Origin: Spirochaetales bacterium
Lineage (GTDB): Bacteria; Spirochaetota; Spirochaetia; SZUA-6; RPPD01
DNA length: 64,000 nt
Direction: 5' to 3'
NCBI GenBank assembly: GCA_016934415.1
Contig: JAFGSW010000021.1
Span: 1 to 64,000 of the forward strand
The notes under the pieces: generated by a model
The model's database searches: none
The model's input: the letters and a program-made list of their open reading frames with translations, nothing else
Told to the model about the DNA's origin: nothing
Translations under genes and position numbers: made by a program
Part shown: positions 52,424 through 60,807 of the stretch, piece by piece
Position numbering within the stretch: position 1 is the first letter of the stretch
Layout: every line of letters starts with the position of its first letter

Positions 52424-54039
52424 GAGGTTTTCGCCTCTTCACTCTTGAGATCGTGGCTCAAACGGCGCACGTCCTCGAGTTTCTTCTTTACGAGACCGCG
52501 ATCGAGGGCTTCACGCGCGGCCTGGTAGCCTTCCCCGATCGAGGCCGCCTTGCCCGCCACGGCCAGGGCCGCGCCCGCGTTGAGGAGCGCGCAATCCCTC
52601 ACCGCCGGCCGGCCCTTTCCCTCCATGATGTCGAGACCGATCCGGGCGTTCTCAGCCGGGCTTCCGCCCCTGAGCTCGTCGAGCGCATAGAGCGGCAGGC
52701 CGACGGACTCGGGGTTGAACACGTAGTCGCGCGGTTTTCCGTCCTCCCGGATTTCGACGATGCGGCTCGGTCCGGTCACCGAGATCTCGTCGAGACCGTC
52801 CAGGCCGTGCACCGCCATGACCCGTTTCACGCCGAGCAGTCGGGCCGCCTGCGCCTGTTTCTCGCAGAGGGACTCGTCGTACACGCCGATGAGTTGCGCC
52901 TCGGCCTCGGCCGGGTTGGCGAGCGGGCCGAGCAGGTTCATGATGGTCTTGATGCCCAACTCCCGGCGCACGGGACCGGCGTGTTTCATGGCGCCGTGGT
53001 AGAGCGGCGCGAAGAGGAAGGCGAAATTGGCCCGGCGCAGGAGCTCCGCGGCGCTTCCGGGGTTCAAGTCGATGCAGATCCCGAGCTCCTGGTAAAAATC
53101 CGCCGAGCCCGAGCTCGAGCTCGCGGCCCGGTTGCCGTGTTTGGCCACGCCCGCGCCGCAGGCGGAGACGATGAGCGCGGCGAGCGACGAGATGTTGAAG
53201 GTGTGAAGACCGTCGCCGCCCGTGCCGCACGTGTCGACGACCGGGAAATCAATTTCGATTTTCTGTTTCTTGCGCTTGAGCACCGAGGCGCACCCGGCGA
53301 TCTCGGCCGCGGTGTATCCCTTGATGTTGAGGGCCACCAGGAATCCGGCGGTCTCGGCGATGTTCAAGTTCGCGTCGGTGAGCTCCTCCATGAATCCTTC
53401 GGCCTCCTCGAAGGAAAAATCCTCCTGCCGGAGAGCCTTGGCGAGCATCGCCTTCACCGGATACGCCTCCCGCTTGTAGTAGATGAAATTCTTGAGGAGG
53501 GTTTTGCCGAGGGCCGAGGCGATCGATTCGGGATGGAACTGCACGCCCTCGAGGACGTACTGTTTGTGGCGGATGCCCATCACCTCGCCGTCGTCGGCGG
53601 TGGCGGTGACCTCGAACTCGGGCGGAATGGTGTCCTTCCGCACGGCCAGGGAATGGTAGCGGGTGAAGACGGCCCGGCGGGGCAGGCTCCGGAACAGGCC
53701 GCGGCCGTCGAGGGTCATCTCCTCGGCCTTGCCGTGCACGATGCGCCGGGCGCTCTCCACGCGCGCGCCGAAGGCGGCGGCGATCGACTGGTGCCCGAGG
53801 CACACGCCGAGAACAGGGACCTTGCCGGCCAGGGCGCGGATGAGCTCCACCGAGATGCCGCCGTCGTCGGGCGTGCCCGGTCCCGGGGAGATGACGACGC
53901 CCCGCGGGTTGAGCTGCTCGATCGTCTTCACGTCCACCGCGTCATTGCGGAAAACCTTCACCGGCTCGTCGGTGATCTCGCAGAAGTACTGATAGAGGTT
54001 GTAGGTGAACGAATCGTAATTGTCGATGATGACGTACAT
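52420..54039 (-). CDS. trpGD: Fused anthranilate synthase glutaminase/anthranilate phosphoribosyltransferase
   Basis: A 539-residue TrpG-TrpD fusion. The glutaminase (1-~190) has NYDSFTYNL, the oxyanion motif SPGPGTPDD, the nucleophile LGVCLGHQSIAAAFG (Cys ~82) and HPESIAS (catalytic His/Glu). The transferase (~205-539) has DTCGTGGDGLHTFNIS (PRPP site), KHGNRAASSSSGSADF and VRRELGIKTIMNLLGPLANP. The start at 54039 follows AAGGAG by seven bases; the frame opens 12 codons earlier. As the only glutaminase of this type in the window it may also feed PabB. Downstream it overlaps trpCF. Confidence 0.93.
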   Translation of the reverse strand: MYVIIDNYDSFTYNLYQYFCEITDEPVKVFRNDAVDVKTIEQLNPRGVVISPGPGTPDDGGISVELIRALAGKVPVLGVCLGHQSIAAAFGARVESARRIVHGKAEEMTLDGRGLFRSLPRRAVFTRYHSLAVRKDTIPPEFEVTATADDGEVMGIRHKQYVLEGVQFHPESIASALGKTLLKNFIYYKREAYPVKAMLAKALRQEDFSFEEAEGFMEELTDANLNIAETAGFLVALNIKGYTAAEIAGCASVLKRKKQKIEIDFPVVDTCGTGGDGLHTFNISSLAALIVSACGAGVAKHGNRAASSSSGSADFYQELGICIDLNPGSAAELLRRANFAFLFAPLYHGAMKHAGPVRRELGIKTIMNLLGPLANPAEAEAQLIGVYDESLCEKQAQAARLLGVKRVMAVHGLDGLDEISVTGPSRIVEIREDGKPRDYVFNPESVGLPLYALDELRGGSPAENARIGLDIMEGKGRPAVRDCALLNAGAALAVAGKAASIGEGYQAAREALDRGLVKKKLEDVRRLSHDLKSEEAKTS

Positions 54040-54109
54040 AATGTACTCCTTCGTCGGAAGTATCCGGTATCGCATCGAACCGCGGCCCGGCCGCGGATCA
54101 GGAAGGTTT

Positions 54110-54228
54110 TAAAACTACGGATGGGCCGCGGATGGGAACGGATAAGGAGAAAACCGAGAAAAGAAAATATCAAAATGAAACTCCATCTTCTTCCCTTCTT
54201 TTTCCATCTGCGTCTTATCCGTAGTTTT
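54110..54228. repeat. Family A element inside the trp operon
   Basis: AAAACTACGGAT (54110-54121) and ATCCGTAGTTTT (54217-54228) are inverted ends; GCCGCGGATGGGAACGGATAAGG on the left and CCATCTGCGTCTTATCC on the right extend the imperfect arms. It occupies the trpE-trpGD gap, so it is transcribed and could form a long imperfect RNA hairpin within the operon message. Confidence 0.75.
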
Positions 54229-54273
54229 TTCAGTCCCCCCCTGATCTGTGTGAATCGAGACATCACACCTGCC

Positions 54274-55692
54274 TCACTCTGCGGCCAGGCCGCAGGCCTT
54301 CATGAGGGCGCCGAGCTTGTTGGCGGTTTCCTCGAGCTCCTTGTGCGGCAGGGAATCGTAGACGATGCCGGCCCCGGCCTGCAGGACGAGCAATCCGTCC
54401 TTTTTCAGGGCGCAGCGAATGGCGATGCAGGAATCGAGGCTTCCGCCCGGCTCAACGTAACCCACGATCCCGGCGTAGAATCCCCGCTTGGGCTTCTCGA
54501 GCGAGTCCAATACCTCGATGGCCTTGATCTTGGGGGCGCCGGAAACGGTGCCGGCCGGGAACGAGGCGCGGAGGGCGTCGAGCCCCGTTTTGTCCGCTTT
54601 CAGCGTGCCGGTCACCTCGGAGACGATGTGCATCACGTGCGAGTATTTCTCAATCGCCATCATTTCCGTGGGCGCCACGCTTCCCGGCTCGCACATGCGT
54701 CCCAGATCGTTGCGCGCCAGGTCGACGAGCATGAGGTGCTCGGCGCGCTCCTTCTCGTCGGCCAGGAGCTCCTTCTCGAGGGCCGCCTCCTCGACCGGGT
54801 CCTTCCCGCGGCGACGCGTTCCGGCGAGCGGCCGGATGAGGGCCTGACGCCCCTCCACCTTGACGTGCACCTCGGGCGAGGCGCCGAAGAGCTGGAATGC
54901 GCCGCAATTCAGGTAGAACATGTAGGGCGAGGGATTGAAGGAGCGAAGGTTCCGGTACCCCTGGAGGGCGTCCAGGTCGGTCTTGACGTAGAGTCGGCGC
55001 GAGAGCACGCCCTGCAGGAGATTGCCGCGGATGATCTCTTCACGAACCTTCTCCACGCCTCGCATGTACTCCTCTTCCTCGCCCTCTCTCTTCACGATCT
55101 CGGCGGAGACCGTCTTCCGCTCCCCGGCCATAAAGTTGAAGTCGAGGTCGTTCAGGCGGGACTCGATGTCGTCGAGCTCCTTCTCAAGGTCGACGGCCGT
55201 TTCTTTGTAATTGAGGCCGATGAGAACTATCGTGTCCGTATAGTGATCGAACAGCAGGAACACGTGCCCGAGGAGGAACATGGCGTCGGGCAGGCCGAAC
55301 TCGTCGGTTTTGGGCTTGAGACGGATGGTGTCGAAGTGAGCCGCGAACTCATAGGTCAGAAATCCGATGCCGCCGGCCGGGAAAGGGTATTCCGGCTTGG
55401 CGCCCGCGTGCTGGTTGGCGAAGTACAGGAGCACGTCGAGGATGTCCCGGTATGCGCCCTTGAGCCGGAATCGTTTGCCCTTGGTCTCCATCGAAATTTC
55501 GTCGCCCGTCTGCACGATGCGCGCCGCCTCCTTCACGAGGAGGAGGGACCAGCGCTCCTTGCCCCTGTGGAACGACGCCGACTCGAGCAGCGCTTCGCAG
55601 GAAAGCTTCTCCGCCAGCGAATACGGCGTGAACCGCTCGCCCGGCAGGGTGCGTACGATCAGGTTTTTCGTTCGAACCGCGCTTTGCATCAT
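54274..55692 (-). CDS. trpE: Anthranilate synthase component I
   Basis: A 472-residue TrpE. Signatures: GGIGFLTYEFAAHFDT (~110), LLQGVLSRRLYV (~232), FGASPEVHVKV (~275), IRPLAGTRRRGKDP (~290, the AGT variant of anthranilate synthase), LARNDLGRMCEPGSV (~335), SFPAGTVSGAPKIKAIEVL (~385) and the final LQAGAGIVYDSLP. The start is one of three consecutive ATGs at 55695-55687 behind AAAGG; 55692 is used. Feedback inhibition by tryptophan is typical. It is first in the trpE-trpGD-trpCF operon, whose promoter is at 55940-55968; trpA and trpB are not in the window. Confidence 0.92.
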   Translation of the reverse strand: MMQSAVRTKNLIVRTLPGERFTPYSLAEKLSCEALLESASFHRGKERWSLLLVKEAARIVQTGDEISMETKGKRFRLKGAYRDILDVLLYFANQHAGAKPEYPFPAGGIGFLTYEFAAHFDTIRLKPKTDEFGLPDAMFLLGHVFLLFDHYTDTIVLIGLNYKETAVDLEKELDDIESRLNDLDFNFMAGERKTVSAEIVKREGEEEEYMRGVEKVREEIIRGNLLQGVLSRRLYVKTDLDALQGYRNLRSFNPSPYMFYLNCGAFQLFGASPEVHVKVEGRQALIRPLAGTRRRGKDPVEEAALEKELLADEKERAEHLMLVDLARNDLGRMCEPGSVAPTEMMAIEKYSHVMHIVSEVTGTLKADKTGLDALRASFPAGTVSGAPKIKAIEVLDSLEKPKRGFYAGIVGYVEPGGSLDSCIAIRCALKKDGLLVLQAGAGIVYDSLPHKELEETANKLGALMKACGLAAE

Positions 55693-55862
55693 CATCAATC
55701 CTTTCACCGTCATTCTTTCGACCGCCGTCGCGCTCGCGACGCCCGAATCCACCGCCTTCAAGGCTCTCTGCGGCTTTTACTCACTGTCGTGGAATGCCGG
55801 CCTGAACGCGGGAAGGCGTCCGCAACCGGCGGAAGGATCGAAACCTAAAATCGCTCCGCCGG

Positions 55863-55931
55863 TCAGGCGCAACAGCGCCACGACCGGGAGGGGAATACCA
55901 CCGAATGTCCGAGAAACCAGTGTTTCTTCAT
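55863..55931 (-). CDS. Possible trp leader peptide
   Basis: A 22-codon ORF whose ATG is at or within two bases of the predicted start of the trp transcript. It encodes MKKHWFLGHS...SRSWRCCA, with Trp at positions 5 and 18, an unusually high content. Its UGA stop (55865-55863) abuts a hairpin of nine base pairs (55863-55855 with 55833-55825). No U-tract follows the hairpin, so classical attenuation is not proven; it may be a leaderless sensor peptide or chance. Confidence 0.4.
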   Translation of the reverse strand: MKKHWFLGHSVVFPSRSWRCCA

Positions 55932-55943
55932 ATAGAAACACTG
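55918..55943. promoter_or_regulatory. Perfect dyad, probable operator of the trp operon
   Basis: CAGTGTTTCT (55918-55927) and AGAAACACTG (55934-55943) are perfect inverted 10-mers separated by 6 bp. The dyad overlaps the -10 box and the predicted start site of the trpE promoter, where a repressor would block RNA polymerase. It does not resemble the E. coli TrpR box. Confidence 0.7.
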
Positions 55944-55968
55944 TAACAAATTACAATTCCCGTGTCAA
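55940..55968 (-). promoter_or_regulatory. Sigma-70 promoter of the trp operon
   Basis: Minus strand TTGACA (55968-55963), a 17-bp spacer and TACAGT (55945-55940); transcription from about 55933, giving a ~240-nt leader before trpE. Confidence 0.8.
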
Positions 55969-55999
55969 GGGGTTTTTTGTGGATCAACTTCCTGAAGAG

Positions 56000-56256
56000 A
56001 ACTACGGATAGGACGCGGATAAGAGGAGAGGAAAAAAGGAGAAGATAAATAGAGTCGAAAAATACGGTGACAAGCAGAGAGAATTACAAGCCGTTTATTT
56101 TCCTGAAACTTTTTTTAAGTTAATTATTTCTAGATTCTCGAGTTTGCTAATAGCCTTTTCCACTTTCAACTTCGACTTCATTCACTCCAGCTTGTTCTCT
56201 CTTCAAGACTTTCCATTATCCGCGCCCTATCCGCGTCATCCGTAGTTTTTCTTCTT
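56000..56256. repeat. Family A intergenic element
   Basis: Left: GAACTACGGATAGGACGCGGATAA (starting 55999). Right: TTATCCGCGCCCTATCCGCGTCATCCGTAGTTTTTC (ending 56253). The arms are imperfect inverted repeats of ACTACGGATAGG and the GACGCGGAT word. The interior (56040-56215) is AT-rich with no gene. It lies between the divergent trp promoter and the next gene's promoter. Confidence 0.75.
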
Positions 56257-56270
56257 TTTCGCGAAATTGT

Positions 56271-56300
56271 TTGACACCTCCGTCTTCGTTGCTGTATAAT
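56271..56300 (+). promoter_or_regulatory. Consensus sigma-70 promoter
   Basis: TTGACA (56271-56276), an 18-bp spacer and TATAAT (56295-56300): both hexamers match the consensus. The ATG of the following gene is at 56324. Confidence 0.85.
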
Positions 56301-56323
56301 GAAAGCGTATCCTGGGAGGGAAC

Positions 56324-56893
56324 ATGAATAAAATTTTTTCTTCGAGCGACGCGGACGCTCTCGAGCGCCTGCGCGATCAAAAGCAGCGTGACATCAGGAA
56401 ACCCGAAGGCAAGCCCGCGGTGGGGAAGTCCGATTCGCGCCGTCGCGCGGCCGGGGCCGACCTGCTCGACGTGGCCGACGAGGTGTCGGTCGCGGGAAAC
56501 CGACTGACGCTCCGGTACGAGCGCACATTGCAGGGGCTCCTGGCGGTGCGGACGCTTCTCGAGGAGCCCGAGGGCGACCGCGAGGCCGGTCTGACGGCGA
56601 TCATCGATCAGACGCGCTTTCAGGACGAGGCGGTGCTCTCCGACTACGCCAAGACGCTTCGCTTCGCCGTAAGCGACTCGGACCGGATCGCGATCGATTA
56701 TCTGATCAGGATTTTTCAGGACAAACTGCAATCCTCGGCCAGAGACCAAATCATCCGGGAAAATCTCCAGGCCGCCTCGTCGCTGATGCCCGATGAATTG
56801 TTGAAAGGCGTCGTAAACGCTCTGCGGAGCGAAGGGCTGCCCCAGGTGTCGATCGCGCGGCAACGGGCGATCGAGCTTCTCCGCGCACTTTAG
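56324..56893 (+). CDS. Helical protein of unknown function
   Basis: A 189-residue, charged, mostly helical protein without signal peptide (ALERLRDQKQRDIRK..., RYERTLQGLLAVRTLLEEPEGD, IAIDYLIRIFQDKLQS). No motif or family is recognised. GGGAGGG lies six bases before the ATG and a consensus promoter just upstream, so expression is likely strong. It converges with mutS, whose stop codon is 69 bp away. Confidence 0.65.
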   Translation: MNKIFSSSDADALERLRDQKQRDIRKPEGKPAVGKSDSRRRAAGADLLDVADEVSVAGNRLTLRYERTLQGLLAVRTLLEEPEGDREAGLTAIIDQTRFQDEAVLSDYAKTLRFAVSDSDRIAIDYLIRIFQDKLQSSARDQIIRENLQAASSLMPDELLKGVVNALRSEGLPQVSIARQRAIELLRAL

Positions 56894-56962
56894 CGGGTTG
56901 TTGAGAACGTAGAGCTTTTTCAACGGCCTGTGTGAGAAGCTGACGGGCGACACTTCATCTCC

Positions 56963-59626
56963 TCATTTTTTTCGGTCTGCATCCCCTCCGTACCGCGCAT
57001 TCGATCCGGCCGCCATGTCCTGCCTTCCATCCGTTTCCTCTTCCAGCAGCTCGGCCTTGAAACGGGCAAGCAGGTTGAGGGCGTCGAGCGGCCGCAACCC
57101 GTCGACCGACAGTCCCTTGATCGCCTCGAGCACCATTTCCGATTGAGAAAACAATGAAGGCTGGGCGGGAGCGCGTTCGGCGTCGGCTCCGGCGGCGACG
57201 GTCTCCCTCGCCAGCGTGAGGGCGTTTCGTTGGAGACGGCGGGCGGTCTTGATCACTTCCTCCGGCAGACCAGCCAGCTGCGCCACATGAACCCCGTACG
57301 AGCTGTCGGCCGGCCCGGGCTTTATCTTTTTCAAGAAAGCGATCGTCCCTTCCCGTTCGACGACCTCGAGGGAAAAATTGGCCAGCTTCTCGTGCTCGAT
57401 GCGGGTGAGCTCGTGGAAATGGGTCGCGAACAGGGTCTTGGACCGCACGCGCTCGAGGATGAACAGCGTGACCGCCCAGGCGATGGCGAGTCCGTCGGCC
57501 GTGCTCGTGCCGCGGCCCACCTCGTCCATGACGATGAGGCTCTTGGGCGTCGCCTGACGGAGGATATTCGCCGTTTCGTTCATTTCTATGAGAAAGGTCG
57601 ATTCGCCGCGCGCCAGGTTGTCGCTCGCTCCGACGCGGCAAAAAATGCGGTCCACCACCCCGATCTCGGCCGACTCGGCGGGCACGAACGATCCGATCTG
57701 GGCGAGGAGGACGATCAACGCCGTCTGGCGCAGGTAGGTGGACTTGCCGGCCATGTTCGGACCGGTGAGGATGACGAACGACCGCTGCCGTGTGTCGAGC
57801 GAGACGGAATTGGGCACGAACGCCCCGCCCGGCAGGTTTGCCTCCACCACCGGGTGCCGCCCCTCGCGGATCTCGAGACGCTCATGGTCACCCACCGCGG
57901 GGCAGGTGTAGCCGTACAGCGTGGCGGCGTAGGCGAAAGATTGGAGGACATCGAGCGCCGCCGCCGCCCGCGCCGCCTCCATGAGCTCAACGGTGACGTC
58001 CTTGACGGCTTTCCTCACCTTGAGAAAGAGGTCCCGCTCGAGATCCACGATCTTCTGGGCGGCGTCGTTCATCTCCTCCTCCCGGTCGATGAGCTCCTGG
58101 GTCGTAAACCGCTCCCCGCCCACCAGCGACTGGCGGCGGATGAAATGATCGGGCACCAGGTGGCGGTTGGCCTTCGTCACCTCGTAGTAATACCCGATGA
58201 TCCGGTTGTAGCGAAGCTTGAGCGAAGCGATGCCGGTTTTCGTTTTTTCGGCTTCGAGCGAGCGCTCGAGCACCTCCCGCGTATGGTCGCGAATCTCGCG
58301 CAGCCGGTCGAGTTCGGCGTCGTAGCCGGGACGGATGAGGTTGCCTTCGGTGAGGAGGAGCGACGGCTCGTCGAGGAGAGCCTGCCGCACCAAATCGGCC
58401 GCTTCAGTCAACCGCCGCCGGTCTGTGCCCGCCGCGCGGGCGAGAAAGGGAGGCGCTTCCTCCCGTGAGAGCGCGGCCGTGACGTCGAAAAACGAGGCGA
58501 GCGATTGGGCCAGGGAGACGAGGTCCTTGGCGTGGGCCCGATCCATGGCCACCCGCGTGCCGAGCCGTTCCAGGTCGAGCGTCCGTCCCAAAAGCTCCCG
58601 CACCTTGGAGAGCACGAGCTGGTGTTTATGGAAAAACGATACGCACTCCTGCCGCTCACGAACTGCCTCAGGGTCGAGAAGCGGGGCGAGGATCCAGGAA
58701 TGGAGGCGCCGCGCTCCCATGGCGGTTTTCGTGTGGTTGAGCACCTCGAGCAGGGTGAAGCGACGCGAACCGTCCTGGAGGTTCTTGACGAGTTCCAGGT
58801 TTTTCTGCGTCGACTCGTCGAGTTGGAGATGGCTGTTTTCCGAATACACCCGGATGTCGCGGATGTGCGGCAGCAGCGTCCGGGCCGTATCCTCGACATA
58901 GGAGAGGATGATGCCGGCGGCCGCCACTTCCGGCGCATCCGGCCGCAGCCCGAATCCCCGGAGGTTGACCACGCCGAAGGTCCGCTTCAACCGCTCGAAA
59001 TTGGCGTCCAGGTCGAAGCTCCACGCCGGATAGCGGTTGACGACGAGGTTGTCCCGCTCGCCCAGGAGCCGGCCGATGAGCGGGTCTGAGGCGAGCAGCG
59101 ATTCCTCGATGATGATCTCCTTCGGGTCGAGGCGGTAGAGCTCCCGCTTGAGCGGCTCCTCGGCCCGCTTATGGGGAAACCGCGTGGCGGCGAACTCGGC
59201 GGTGGAAAGGTCGATGGAGGCGAGCGCGACCATGTCCTTCACCCGCGCCAGGGCGACCAGATAATTGTTGTGCGAACGATCGAGCAGGCCCTCGTCCACC
59301 AGCGTGCCCGGCGTGATGATCTCCACGATTTCCCGGGTCACGATCCCCTTGCCCGGACGGGGCTCCGAGGTCTGCTCGCACACGGCGATTTTCTTCCCCG
59401 CCTTGATAAGTCGGGCGATGTAATTGGCGCCGGCATGGTACGGAATGCCGCACATGGGCACGCCGTTCCGCTGCGTCAGGGTGAGATCGAGGAGTGAGGA
59501 TACTTCCCGGGCGTCATCGTCGAACATCTCATAGAAATCTCCCAAACGAAAAAAAAGGACGGCGTCCTTGTGGTTGTGCTTGATTTTATTGTATTGAGTC
59601 ATCATGGGAGTTGTTGTTTCGGGCAT
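56963..59626 (-). CDS. mutS: DNA mismatch repair protein MutS
   Basis: An 887-residue MutS, which recognises mismatches and recruits MutL. The mismatch-reading motif is in the N-terminus (GDFYEMFDDDA, ~30-40); Walker A is TGPNMAGKSTYLRQ (~613), followed by SAEIGVVDRIFCRVGASDNLARGESTF and Walker B LIVMDEVGRGTSTADG (~690), and HFHELT. The start at 59626 (MPETTTPMMTQYN) matches the family start; the frame open to 60121 is antisense to the STAS gene. TATAAT ends six bases before the ATG and no Shine-Dalgarno is seen, so the mRNA is probably leaderless. Confidence 0.95.
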   Translation of the reverse strand: MPETTTPMMTQYNKIKHNHKDAVLFFRLGDFYEMFDDDAREVSSLLDLTLTQRNGVPMCGIPYHAGANYIARLIKAGKKIAVCEQTSEPRPGKGIVTREIVEIITPGTLVDEGLLDRSHNNYLVALARVKDMVALASIDLSTAEFAATRFPHKRAEEPLKRELYRLDPKEIIIEESLLASDPLIGRLLGERDNLVVNRYPAWSFDLDANFERLKRTFGVVNLRGFGLRPDAPEVAAAGIILSYVEDTARTLLPHIRDIRVYSENSHLQLDESTQKNLELVKNLQDGSRRFTLLEVLNHTKTAMGARRLHSWILAPLLDPEAVRERQECVSFFHKHQLVLSKVRELLGRTLDLERLGTRVAMDRAHAKDLVSLAQSLASFFDVTAALSREEAPPFLARAAGTDRRRLTEAADLVRQALLDEPSLLLTEGNLIRPGYDAELDRLREIRDHTREVLERSLEAEKTKTGIASLKLRYNRIIGYYYEVTKANRHLVPDHFIRRQSLVGGERFTTQELIDREEEMNDAAQKIVDLERDLFLKVRKAVKDVTVELMEAARAAAALDVLQSFAYAATLYGYTCPAVGDHERLEIREGRHPVVEANLPGGAFVPNSVSLDTRQRSFVILTGPNMAGKSTYLRQTALIVLLAQIGSFVPAESAEIGVVDRIFCRVGASDNLARGESTFLIEMNETANILRQATPKSLIVMDEVGRGTSTADGLAIAWAVTLFILERVRSKTLFATHFHELTRIEHEKLANFSLEVVEREGTIAFLKKIKPGPADSSYGVHVAQLAGLPEEVIKTARRLQRNALTLARETVAAGADAERAPAQPSLFSQSEMVLEAIKGLSVDGLRPLDALNLLARFKAELLEEETDGRQDMAAGSNARYGGDADRKK

Positions 59627-59632
59627 AAATGG

Positions 59633-59661
59633 ATTATATTTGAATGGATGGCGGAACACAA
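59633..59661 (-). promoter_or_regulatory. Promoter of mutS, apparently leaderless
   Basis: Minus strand TTGTGT (59661-59656), a 17-bp spacer, TATAAT (59638-59633), then CCATTT and the ATG at 59626. Confidence 0.65.
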
Positions 59662-59719
59662 GGCCGGCGGATGCGAGCCGGTCGCGGGTCTCCGCTCCGC
59701 GGGAAGGAAACCGCAGTCC

Positions 59720-60301
59720 ATGATGAACGACGCCATTCTCTACGGTGAGGCGGACAACGATATTTTCATTCGGGCGTTGGGACGGGTGACGGTCAATATC
59801 TGCTATGAGCTCCGCGATCGGATATTCACCCGTTTGGGCGATCTGCCCCACGTGGGGAACATTTACATCGATTTGTCCCGCTGCGATTACATGGACTCGA
59901 CGTTCATGGGGATCATACTCGGGATCAACAAGAAACTCAAAAATGTAACCGACACGGGATTGACGCTCGTGTGTCCGACGGTTGAGTGCAGCAATCTCTT
60001 CACCGCGCTCAATATCATGCGCTTCTTCACCGTCCACGAAGGCCTCGTGTCCTTCCCTTCCACGCTGGAAACGATCTCGTCGAGCCACAGGCCGACGCCC
60101 GACTTCATGCTCGCCGCCCACGACGAGCTGGCGGAGGTCTCGTCCGCCAACGCGGACAAGTTTCGCATTCTCCGGGAAATACTGCAGAAAAAAGTGATCG
60201 AGGAACGGCGCAAGGCCACCGAGCGGGGCCTCGAAATCGAAGAGGAGACCGACGAAGAGCCGCCCCCCCCGTCGCCCACCATTGTCATGTCCGACGATTG
60301 A
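59720..60301 (+). CDS. STAS-domain protein (anti-anti-sigma-like)
   Basis: A 193-residue protein. Residues ~1-105 form a STAS domain: NDIFIRALGRVTVNICYELRD, then NIYIDLSRCDYMDSTFMGIIL, where DST holds the Ser that partner kinases phosphorylate in SpoIIAA-like proteins, and TLVCPTVECSNLFTAL. The C-terminal ~80 residues are helical and highly acidic, ending EEPPPPSPTIVMSDD. It probably acts in a partner-switching pathway, but no kinase or phosphatase is nearby. Two adjacent ATGs (59720, 59723) follow GGAAGGA. It is divergent from mutS. Confidence 0.8.
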   Translation: MMNDAILYGEADNDIFIRALGRVTVNICYELRDRIFTRLGDLPHVGNIYIDLSRCDYMDSTFMGIILGINKKLKNVTDTGLTLVCPTVECSNLFTALNIMRFFTVHEGLVSFPSTLETISSSHRPTPDFMLAAHDELAEVSSANADKFRILREILQKKVIEERRKATERGLEIEEETDEEPPPPSPTIVMSDD

Positions 60302-60351
60302 TCGTCACTCGATCCGCGTGAACGCTTCAACGGGAAAGAACGCTCGCCGCG

Positions 60352-60774
60352 TCAGATAGTACGCTCCTGAAGCGAATCGAGATATCGCTTCAGGATGAGC
60401 GCCGCGGCGATTTGATCGACTTTCTCCTTATAGGCGCGGCGGCGTTTTCCGTGTGCGCGGATGACGGCTTCGGCTTCGCGGCTCGAGTAACTCTCGTCAA
60501 TGAGCCGGCAGGCGACGGCATGTTGCTCGAGAAGCGCCCGGATCCGGCGCGCGAGACGGGCGGGCTCCCGCTCCGGACCGCCCGCTTCCCCCGGGCACCC
60601 GATGATCACCAGGTCGACGTCCTCGCGGCCCGCGATCTCAAGCACGTCGGCGACCAGGCGCTCCGGGGTGGTGAAGGGAAAAGTCGTGAAGGGCCGGGCG
60701 AAGAGCCGCAATGGATCGGAGAGGGCGACACCGACGCGCCGGGTGCCGACGTCGAGTCCCATGATCCTTTTCAT
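60352..60774 (-). CDS. ruvX: RuvX/YqgF pre-16S rRNA nuclease family protein
   Basis: A 140-residue RNase-H-fold protein of the YqgF family, implicated in 16S rRNA 5'-end maturation. Present are MGLDVGTRRVGVALSDP (catalytic Asp, ~5-21), VIIGCPGE (~57), RLIDESYSSREAEAVI (~92, catalytic Glu/Ser region) and KEKVDQIAAALILKRYLD (~120, final Asp). Length is typical. It follows ompH by 33 bp on the same strand, so it is probably the last gene of the bamA-ompH-ruvX unit. ATG 60762 is a possible alternative start. Confidence 0.9.
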   Translation of the reverse strand: MKRIMGLDVGTRRVGVALSDPLRLFARPFTTFPFTTPERLVADVLEIAGREDVDLVIIGCPGEAGGPEREPARLARRIRALLEQHAVACRLIDESYSSREAEAVIRAHGKRRRAYKEKVDQIAAALILKRYLDSLQERTI

Positions 60775-60807
60775 ACGTTCGTACCGGACGGGCGGCGGGC
60801 CGCCGGT

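Noticed and set aside
52453..55848. An 1131-codon open frame antisense to trpE and trpGD
   Set aside because: It is the shadow of strongly conserved trp genes in high-GC DNA; its product is low-complexity and matches nothing.
59627..60121. A 165-codon N-terminal extension of MutS
   Set aside because: It is antisense to the STAS gene and the MutS family starts at MPETTTPMMTQYN; a promoter lies directly upstream of that ATG.
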